This document shows, piece by piece, positions 55,909-64,000 of a stretch of DNA of 64,000 bases. The stretch is from assembly GCA_029339195.1 (NCBI GenBank), contig JAPTJF010000338.1, forward strand, positions 1-64,000, written 5' to 3'. This DNA is from Micractinium sp. NFX-FRZ (taxonomy: Eukaryota; Chlorophyta; Trebouxiophyceae; Chlorellales; Chlorellaceae). Positions within the stretch are counted from its first letter, which is position 1; each line of letters begins with the position of its first letter. Under the pieces are notes generated by a model that was not told the DNA's origin, did not search any database, and saw only the letters and a program-made list of their open reading frames with translations. Made by a program: the position numbers and the translations under genes.

Positions 55909-58900
55909 CTGGCGCCCACACCACGCTCCCCCACGTGCACTCCCTCCCACCTACCCGTGCGTGTGTCAAACTCCAGGCGCACCAGGCCGTTGTCCAGCAC
56001 CCCCTTGTGACCCTCGTGGCCCTCCACCCCAGCCTCGCTGCCCTCCTCCTCCTGCCCAGCCGCAAAGCTGGCCGCCGCTTCTGCTGCCGCCTGGCCGGCC
56101 CTGGCCGACGCGCTGGTGCAGCCGCCGCCACTGGCATCGTCGGAGGGCTCCAGCAGGAAGGTGCTGTAGCCCAGGGGGGGCAGGCGCGCCACGAACGACA
56201 CCTCTGCAGCACCACAGCAGGGGGCAGGGTAAGACGAGTGGGGGCGAGCCGAGGAGCAAGGGCGGGGCCACGAAGGGGAGGCTGCTGCATGCTGGCAGGG
56301 TGGTCCAGGGTGGCCATAAGCACCTCCCAAGGCAGCATGGCAAGCAGTTGCCGCCTGCTTGCCGGCCACCCAGTCAGTCGGCCACCCACCGGCATCGGCG
56401 AATGTCACGGGGCAGGTGGCGTTGATGCTGGCCATGAGCTGCTGCAGGGCCAGGGTGCTGGGGGGCACGGGCAGCAGCTGGGCCGCCACGTGCTCGCCCT
56501 CGGGGCCTGCAGAGCGGGGAGGCATAGCAAGCTCAGCGGCGCAAAGCACGGCATACCCGAGTCAGCACACACCAGCGGCAGCGCAGCGAGCACACCCCGT
56601 GTGTCTGAGGCGGGATCCTGTGGTGGCGGCCAGCTGGCACTCACCCTTCACGGCCCAGCTGCAGGTGGTGGCGGTGCTGACGGGCACGCGCACCACCGCC
56701 TCTCGGCTCCAGCCCAGCGGGTTGTAGGCAGCCACCAAGATGCCCTTGCCCGCAGCCGACAGGTGCACTTCAGGAACGGGGTGGGGAGGGATGCGGAAGG
56801 CCAGGTGGGAAGGCATTCAGGGTTCAAGCGGCCAGGATGCACGTGTTGGCGTGCAACAGGTGCGCTGCAGGTACGGCGACAGGGTTGTGTCCAGGCCGGA
56901 AGAGAGTGGGGTGTGTGAGGGGCATGGAGTGAGCGGGCCACACTCGTGTGGGTGCAGCCTAACCAGCTGCTGCTGCATTGTGCAGCCAGCCACCTGCAAG
57001 CATAGAGCCGCAGGCCAGGAAAGGCAGCGGGCACTGCACATGCACGCACCGGTGGCATTGCATGCCGTGATGTTGAGCCAGCCGCAGGCCTCCAGGTGTA
57101 GCGGGGCATCCACAGGGTTGGGCCCCTCCTGGCCCGGCCGCAGGTGCAGATGCGCCCCCCCCTTGGCATGCTCCTGCAGGCGCCGCTGGCTGTCGGTGGC
57201 GACGGTGGCACTCGGTGCCCTGCTGCCACCACCCTCGCTTGCCTGCACGCCGGGTGCACTGTCACTGCTACTGCTGCCACTGCTGCCGCTGCCGCCGGGG
57301 CGGTACTCCCCGCGGATCAGCCTCTCCAGCGCCGACGTCACCACCGCCTGCGCGTCCTTCAGCCCTGCAGGCGCACAGCAGGCAGACAAAGAAAGAAATG
57401 GAGGCGGGGCCAAAAGCAGGCAGTGTGCGGCACAGCCGCCATCAACTGCCAGCGCCGCCGCACGCCAGCTACAAGCCCCGCTATCTGGCGTGTTGCCGCC
57501 ACCCTAGCGCGCCGCCCGCCCACCCGTGTGCAGGCGCCGGTGGTAGTCGTTGGCGACGTGCTGCTTCTCAGTGCCCGTGATTGCGTCATGGTGCTGCACG
57601 GGGGGGTGTAAGGCAGGGGGGTGGATGGGTTATGCAGGCAAAGCAGGCAGTGCTGGGTAAGGACACATGTAAAGGTGCAGCATCCTCCAAGCAGCATGCC
57701 GACCAAGCAAGGGCACATGAGCTCCACGACTGCTTCTTAGAACCGCCGCAAAAGCCCCAGCAGCAACACCTGCAGCAGCGACACCACCTCCTCCAGCGCC
57801 GCTGTGCTGGGGCCTGCAAACGTGGGGTGCCAGGGGTGCATGGGTGGTGTCGAGGAGGCTGCGGTGCAGGCGGGGCGCAGCCGCGATGCGGGCCACTCCC
57901 ATGCATGCATGGGCTTGGGCCAGGCTCAGAGGCAGATCCCTGCACCCCTGCCCCCTGCAGCACATTGGTGGGCGCACGCACCGCCCTGGCTGGGGTCGGG
58001 CCGGCCCAGGAACGCCTCCAGCTGGCGTGCAGCCTGCAGGTAGGAGGTGGCGCCGCGGATGAAGGCCTTGCTGGCAGGGCGGCTGGTGAAGTAGCCTGGG
58101 GGCAGGGGTGGGGAGGGTGACAGGAGGGGCAGTCAGCTAGGCTGCATGGGTTGACTTCTTCCACCAGAGATCTTCACAATCCCTGCCTTTCCGTCACTTC
58201 GCTGCTCCGAACCTCACCTTGTTCCTGCCCCGCCTCTTACGCCCCCTGCAACAAACCTGCTTCATCCACGCTCACCCTCCCATCCGCCCTGCTCTGCGCC
58301 GCCCCCTTACGGTACCCCCAGCCCCATCCATCTACCCACCTGTCCAGAAGGCGTGCGGGAAGTCGGCGTAGGGGAAGAAATCGTCCTGCTTCAGGGGCCA
58401 GCGCTCGCCGTACGAGTGCTTGGCGGCCGCATACCTGCCCCGAGAGGGAAGGGTGGGGCATGGTGGGGCAGGAGCAGGTGAGGCGGCCAGCATGCAGTGA
58501 GGGAAGCGCAGGGGCCTCGGAGTTGCTGCAGCAAGCACCGCAAGACTTGATACAAGCAAAGCGGTGCAAGCATGAGCATGCTTGCTCCAGACAGGCAGGC
58601 AGGCAGGCAGGCAAGCGGGCCCAGGCTCACTGCGCGGGTGTGGAGTAGAAGGCGTTGATGCGCCCGTCGGCGTTCACGTGGTGGACCAGCTTGTCCAAGT
58701 TCTTGAACCTGAGGGGTGGGGGAGTGTTCCAGGGGGCAGGGTTTCAACAAATGAGACAGTGCATTGATGAATGGCTCAGCTCCTAAGGGTTGTTCTTAAC
58801 CCTGGGGTAGTGAGGCGGTAGAGTGAGCAGGTGGAGGTAGCGGGGGTCCGGGCAGGCAGGTAGCAGGCAGGCAGCAATTGCGTGTCATGCGCTGGCCAGC

Positions 58901-61900
58901 CAACTGCGTACCCAGCCAACAGCTGGTGGCCATGCCCGGTAGGCGTGAGTGCCCCAGCAAAACCTGCACCTCATCCTGCTTTGCCCCAGCCCACAACCGC
59001 ACCTCCCTTGCATCCCTGAACTTCCCACCACACACACTCACTGCATGTGGGCGTTGGCAAACTGGAAGTCTGAGCCAATTGTAAGCATGATGTCATTGCC
59101 ACGCGTTACCGCTGCCTGCTCACGGCACCGCTCCACAAATGCGTCCACGCTGCAGGGGAGGGGAGGGGTGGCGTGGAAAAGTGGGGTGGGGTGTGACGGA
59201 ACGGGGGCAGCCCCCAAGGAAAACAACGGGGGCAGCCGAGTGGGGCCAGGCACAGGCTGGTGGGGCAAACGCGTGTGGTGATAATCTCCCCTCCCCCTCC
59301 TCTCCGGTCCTTAAAGCCGACCGCTGCTTGCCCCGCGCTGCCGCATCCACCAGTCCACTCAAACTGCCGGCCCGCTCGCCTCCTTGCGTTTCACCCTAAT
59401 TCAGCGCCCCCCATGCTGCCGCCATCCCACCACCGCCTGCATAGACTGGCACCCCCACACCACCCCACCCCGCCCCACCCACCGCTCCTGCACGTTGTAC
59501 TCTGCCAGGCGCGGGTCGTCCATGAGCGGGGGGTCGCCCCACTCGTAGGCAAAGCCCGTGGGAGGGCCATAGTTGCCTGCAAGGTGGGGGGGCACACGGG
59601 CCGTATGTTGGGCAGGCAGCGGCAGGCGGCATGTGCCAAGTCGGGCTAAATTCTGGAGCAGCGGTGCGCCGACGTGGACGCACTGGGTCGTGCGGGGCCA
59701 GGCCTGCCCCACAGCTGCAGCACCCTGCACAGCCTGCACCACATCTCCATGGGGGCACACACCGCTGGGGAAGTTGCCGGTGAAGACTGTTGCGTCCGCC
59801 AGCGACCCCGACCCCTGCCACACCACCTCCATGGCTGTCAGGTTGCGCCGGTGGTCCATGTCCTGAGGTGAGTGGGATGGCAGGGAGGCAGGCAGGCAGG
59901 GAGGCAGGCAGGCGTGGATGGGTGGGTGGGAGACGAGGGACGCACGGCACAGTGAGGGTGCGGGATGTCGGGGCAGTGCACGCTCCGAAGGGAGGAAAGC
60001 AGCTGGAGGGATGGGCCGACAGGGCAGCGGCGCCAAGTTGAGCCAGCAGGTGGCAGCCTGAGGCGGGCAAGCCAGGCAATAAGCACTCTGCAGCTCTGCA
60101 GAGGGGGCCGGCGCTGCATGAGGGCGCAGCAGAGCCAGCGCTGCCCTAGCTGCTTGCCTGGTAGTCTGCACGGCCAAAGAACAGGGCGTCAAACCCGACC
60201 TGGGCGGAGAGCAGGCCCGCCTGCGCCACGGAGGAGGAGAGGGCACCATGGAGGGCGGCATGGGAGGCAGGAGGCAGCGAGCAACGGGAGCATGTGTGGC
60301 GCCATCATTCTGCTGCCAGGCAGAGCAGGTCAGGCAGAGCTGCACCTCTTTCCTCCCGGGCCAGCCAGCCCCCTTCTTGCCTGCGTGGCTGAATGGCCAA
60401 ATGGGTCAATCTGCCATCCCACCCGTGGCACCACGCCAAACGTCTTGCGCAGGAAGCTGCAGGCGGTGAGCGGGGTGGGGCAGGGTGGGCCACAGCGGCG
60501 GGAGAAGTGACGCTGGAAGGGCAGCAAGACGGGCAGGCGGAGATGGAGCAGGGCAGGCAGGGGCACTGAGGCGGGCATGCGGCAGGGCAAGGGCAGCCAG
60601 TGTCTCTGCCTGCGTCCAGCCCCTCATGCACAGCGCAGGGCAGCGCAGGGCAGCACAGCGCACGTGTGCCCCAGCGTCGTCTGGTCCACCATAGCCACGT
60701 AGTGAGCCGTCGCCTCGTCGTGCTGGACATACCCGCCGTTTACGAACTCCAGCTGCAGAGGGGGCCACGGGAGGCGGTGCAGGCTGGCAGGTGGGTGGGC
60801 AGGGCGTGAGGGCTGGCTTGCTGGCTGGCGGGCAGGCAGGCAGGCAGGCAGGCATACGTCAGCCGACCACAGGCCTGGGCAGGCAGCCAAGGTGCCAAAG
60901 CGGGACCGAGCTTGTTGGCCTCCTGTCCCCTGCCCCCTGCGCCCTCCCCAGCAGCCCCACACTGGCCCATGGCACTCACCTGGCCGTCGCTCACGAGCTT
61001 GCTGACCAGCGCGCGCGTGTCGTCGTCCTGCTGGTCCCACCAACGTGTGAAGAAGCTCTGCAGCGTGTGTGGCGAAAAAGGGTTCACCTGTCAATGTCAG
61101 CAGGGGCCCCAGGGCCCCCGCGCTGCCGCTCACCCCGGCATGCACCCCTCCTTCCTTGCTGCCCGCCCACCCACCGTACACGTGCAGTCGATGCCCCCAC
61201 ACCTTGCCACCCCAACCAGTTGGCTTGCCCTCCATCCCGTTTGATGCCAGGGCTAGCCAATCGCCCCTAACCAGCAAGCTACATAACAAACCCCTCAATA
61301 GAACCCACCCCCGCTCCTGTACGCTCAACCCACCCACCATCTCCGAGTAGACAAACTTGCGGTGCGGGTTGGCCGCCAGTGCCTGCACCACCGTGTCCAG
61401 AATGTACTGCACACCCGCCACCTGCAAGTAGGACACAGGGCCACAGCAGCTGTAGTGTATGTGCGGGTGTGGTGGCGTGTCCACAGGCGGGCCCTCCAGT
61501 CCTGGTGGCAGCAGACGGGCGAGATGCGTCTCACGGGCGCCCCCGCGCCAGCATACTATCCCCACTCCCCTTGGAGAAGCGTGGGCCATGGCGCGCCCCC
61601 ACCCACCTGAATGGTGTTGTTGGCGCCGTAATAGTATTGGTCCACGGTCTTCAGCCACCTACATGCGCCCGGGCAGTGCAGGGAGGGATGGGGTGCGCTC
61701 AGTGTCCTCGAGGCCGCATTGCCAAGCGCGCCGCCGCCAAGCTCCATCCTCACACTCAGAGAGCACCCCGAAACAGCCCCTGCACCACATTCTACCGACT
61801 CCTCTCACCCAGAGTCGTCATGGCTATGGCACACAATGTGCACATTGAGCGGCGCGTCGGTGGAGCGTGACGCGCCGGTGGCATAACGGCGTGGCGGGCG

Positions 61901-61963
61901 GGAGCCGCCAGCTGCCGCTACCACCGCGAGTAGAGCCGCCAGCAGTGGGAGCGCCCTCACCAT
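49670..61963 (-). CDS. Class II alpha-mannosidase, GH38, lysosomal/vacuolar type
   Basis: The 32 exons on the minus strand run from 61963-61809 and 61658-61607 to 50103-49902 and 49752-49670. Every phase fits, and the product is 1161 residues. A signal peptide ('[20 protein letters not shown]') precedes the catalytic domain, which has Zn-binding '[18 protein letters not shown]' (about 46-63), nucleophile Asp about 170 in '[13 protein letters not shown]', and '[20 protein letters not shown]' (about 411). The C-terminal domains include '[20 protein letters not shown]', '[11 protein letters not shown]' and '[16 protein letters not shown]', as in MAN2B1 and plant vacuolar homologues. It should trim alpha-linked mannose during glycoprotein turnover in a vacuole or outside the cell. 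Three introns use GC donors (60380, 60157, 53726). Intron 28 (53227-50645) contains the DUF599 gene on the other strand. The usual HTHDDVGW signature is changed to HSHDDSGW. Confidence 0.96.
51121..52960 (+). CDS. DUF599 membrane protein, nested in a mannosidase intron
   Basis: Exons are 51121-51336, 51453-51508, 51682-51729, 51874-51936, 52127-52232, 52415-52612 and 52877-52960, giving 256 residues, the family size. The DUF599 signature '[14 protein letters not shown]' is present. Likely membrane helices are '[19 protein letters not shown]' (about 25-43), '[20 protein letters not shown]' (about 136-155), a segment around '[18 protein letters not shown]' and a C-terminal helix ('[19 protein letters not shown]'). 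The family is known from plants and some bacteria, with no established function. The exon 5 donor is GC (52233, GCTAGT), the only choice that keeps the frame. The whole gene lies inside one intron of the opposite-strand alpha-mannosidase. Confidence 0.9.
53163..53167 (+). terminator. Candidate TGTAA poly(A) signal for the DUF599 gene
   Basis: 203 bases after the DUF599 stop and still inside the host intron, 60 bases before the next mannosidase exon. Confidence 0.5.
55877..55908 (-). repeat. (CAGG)8 tetranucleotide repeat
   Basis: Eight perfect units lie in an intron of the alpha-mannosidase gene. On the sense strand they read (CCTG)8. Confidence 0.95.
58592..58613 (-). repeat. (CAGG)5.5 tetranucleotide repeat
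   Basis: An intronic run in the alpha-mannosidase gene, sense strand (CCTG)n, just downstream of the exon ending at 58631. Confidence 0.95.
60833..60854 (-). repeat. (CAGG)5.5 tetranucleotide repeat
   Basis: An intronic run in the alpha-mannosidase gene, sense strand (CCTG)n, about 80 bases upstream of the acceptor of the exon that starts at 60752. Confidence 0.95.
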
Positions 61964-62248
61964 GACCACAGCTGCAGCAGGCGGGTGATGGGAGCAGAAG
62001 AGAAAGCAGAAGAGGAAGAAGAACCCTCAATCGTTCGAAGTGTCGGAGGGGCTTGTAGGGCGGGCGATACAGCCGATGCCGCCACGGAATGGCAATCGGC
62101 GATGGTCTGGAGGTCCGGTCTTTAAGAAGAGCGACAGGGCGGAACTGCCACGGTGGCAGGGCTCCCGCATTCTCCCTCGCCCGCCCAGCGGGCATCTGGC
62201 ATTATAGCACATGCCCAGACAGCTGGCGAAAGGCCCGAAAGCTCCGCA
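61964..62248. promoter_or_regulatory. Putative shared divergent promoter, alpha-mannosidase / UTP18
   Basis: Only 285 bases separate the two start codons, which point away from each other, so both promoters and 5' UTRs must fit here or overlap. No TATA box or other named element is evident. Confidence 0.5.
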
Positions 62249-64000
62249 ATGAGCGAAGGGCGACTCAAAACCAAGAAGCCAAGGCTGGAGGAGGAGCATG
62301 CGGAGCGGGTGAGTGCTAGCCGCACCCCGGCATTTTTGGGGGCTCGTTGGTGCTTGCTGCAGCGCCTGCCAGCACCCATGCAACAGTGCAGACCCCTTCG
62401 AGCGCGCCTGACAACGTGTAGCTCCTTGCCTCTCCTTGCCACAGGAGGCCGCTCTGGAGGCAGAGCTGTTTGGCCGGGATGAGGAGGCGCTCGAGCAGCT
62501 GGGGCGCGAGGTGGGCGGCGGCGGCGGCAGCGGTGGCAGCTCGCTTGCCGACTTCCTGCGCTCGTATGCTGCTGGCGCGGCAGAGGCGGCAGCGCAGGGT
62601 GATGATGCCGATGATGAGCAGGAGGCAGAGTTGCAGCAGCGGCAGGCCGGCGGCGAGCTGCTGCTGATGGAGGACCGGCAGGGCGGGGGGCAGCAGCAGC
62701 AGCGGCGGCGGCAGCACCGACGCCCGGTGTGGGACGACCCGCAGGATGCGGCACTGCAGGTCAACGTGGCGGCACGCAGCCAGCTGCGTAAGCTGCGGCA
62801 GGCGGAGGATGAGGCCGAGCTGACAGGTGGGCGGTGCAGAGGGAAAGGGGGGCAGGATGGCCAGTGACGTCAGGCAGGGCTGCCCGTGGAGTGTGGTGGC
62901 GGGAGTATACTGCCAGCATTGCTGGCCGGCAGCTGGAGAGCCGAATGCAGGGCTGCAGCAGCCGGGCAGCTGTGCCTGACCCTTGTGCCATCTGTGCGCA
63001 CCTGCCTGCCCATCATTGTGCATCCAATTGCCCACTCCTGCCTGTGCTTGCCCCGCCACCAACTAATCACTCTACCCAAGCTGCCTCTCATCCCAGCCTC
63101 TCTGCCCTGCCTCGTCCCTTTGCCCTGCTGCCCCGCCCTTCCGCAGGCCCGCAGTACGAGCACCGCCTGCGGCAGCAGCACAACAAGCTGAACCCGCGCA
63201 CCGCGTGGGCCAGCCTGAAGAAGCCACGCCAGAAGGGGGCAGCCGACGGCGGCGCCAGCAGCGATGAGGAAGGGGAGGAGGATACGGGAACGGCAGCGGA
63301 GCGCCTGCTGCAGCGCGCTGGCGGCCTGCTTGCGCGCGGCGCAGCGCTGCCGCCGGCCATGCTGGAGACAACACGGCTCAAGGATGCCAACCAGCACGAC
63401 CCCTGCAAAGGCGCCGTCAAGTGAGCCTGGGGAGCTGGTGACGCAACAGTGTGGCAGCTGGGCTTGCTGCCAGGGCTTGTCTGGGCTGGGCACAACGGCG
63501 GGGGTGGCCTGCCATGCGCTTCTGGCATCGCATCCGGGAGGGCACTGGTGTCCACTCTTTCCTCCACATGCTGCTGGTTGCCACTTTAATGAGCTTGTTC
63601 GGAGGCCAGCTGTGGTAGCCCCATGGACATCGCCAGCGCTTGCCTGCTTTCCAGTGCCCGGTGGCGGGCAGACCCACCTACTGTGCTGTCCGGCCGCTTT
63701 CTTGCCAGCAAACTGCTTACTGTCGCCCCCCTGTGCCTGCCACTTGCTGCCCCGTCCCGCGCTGCCGCTGACCCCCAGGAGTGTGGAGTTCCACCAGGGC
63801 GGCGAGCTGCTGCTGAGTGCGGGGCTGGACCGGCGCGTGCGGCTGTTTTCGGTAGATGGCGTGAAGTGAGTGGGTAGTGGAGGGTGGGGTATCAACGCGT
63901 CAACCTTGAAGAGGTGGGATGGGCGCGAAGGCAGACAATCAAGCTTGTTGGCGGCTGTTAGGCTTGCCCTGTTGTTGTTGGCAGCCTGACCGGTTGAAGT
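62249..64000 (+). CDS. UTP18: UTP18, small-subunit processome WD40 protein (3' end outside window)
   Basis: Visible exons are 62249-62307, 62445-62826, 63147-63420 and 63779-63865; later exons lie beyond the window. The N-terminal region is acidic and Gln-rich ('VWDDPQDAALQVNVAARSQL'), followed by the family blocks 'YEHRLRQQHNKLNPRTAW', 'LPPAMLETTRLKDANQHDPC' and the first WD40 strand set 'VEFHQGGELLLSAGLDRRVR' with 'LFSVDG'. UTP18 is part of the U3 snoRNP/SSU processome and, in yeast, brings Mtr4 to pre-rRNA; it acts in the nucleolus. The start gives 'MSEGRLKTKKPRLEEEHAER', with a basic nuclear-type patch. The next acceptor after 63865 was not resolved. Confidence 0.92.

Noticed and set aside
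1..64000. tRNA, rRNA or snoRNA genes
   Set aside because: I saw no cloverleaf or box C/D or H/ACA pattern that I could support by eye. A tRNAscan or Infernal run would decide this.

Overview
The window looks like nuclear DNA of a green alga, most plausibly a Chlorella-like trebouxiophyte. This is an inference from four things: very high GC, genes cut into many short GT-AG introns (mostly 50-350 bp), TGTAA poly(A) signals downstream of several stop codons, and extracellular proteins with Ser-Pro hinges of the algal cell-wall type. I built 14 gene models by hand from splice sites, reading-frame phase and protein similarity. In the complete models, and in the parts of the two edge-truncated genes inside the window, exon phases add up from first to last codon.

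Left part (1-30 kb). A giant secreted or membrane protein with Cys-rich modules, a REJ/PKD-like region, a Pro-rich hinge and one membrane helix starts before the window and ends at 11875. Then come an alpha/beta hydrolase (12712-15107), an Ala-rich LEA-like protein (15372-17646), a secreted protein with four Cys-rich repeats on the minus strand (20032-18003), a second LEA-like protein (21402-24905) and cytosolic fructose-1,6-bisphosphatase (26082-29811).

Middle part (30-48 kb). An ALKBH6-like Fe(II)/2-oxoglutarate dioxygenase lies on the minus strand (33258-30399). Its first intron holds an antisense fragment of a non-LTR reverse transcriptase. It is divergent from a CCCH zinc finger/methyltransferase-fold fusion (33844-37080). 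Then follow a 21-exon U32-family protein resembling bacterial RlhA (37638-44880) and a third LEA-like gene (45177-47429).

Right part (47-64 kb). A GNAT acetyltransferase with a poly-Gln tract (49091-47616, minus) is followed by a 32-exon lysosomal-type alpha-mannosidase on the minus strand (61963-49670). The longest intron of the mannosidase gene contains a complete DUF599 membrane-protein gene on the opposite strand (51121-52960). UTP18, a ribosome-biogenesis WD40 protein, starts divergently at 62249 and runs off the end.

The genes are mostly unrelated housekeeping and surface functions, not a pathway cluster. The most unusual signals concern gene structure: about 7 percent GC-AG introns, degenerate copies of exon edges inside the neighbouring introns (best in the FBPase, ALKBH6 and U32 genes), a nested gene, and three dispersed LEA-like paralogues in 33 kb.
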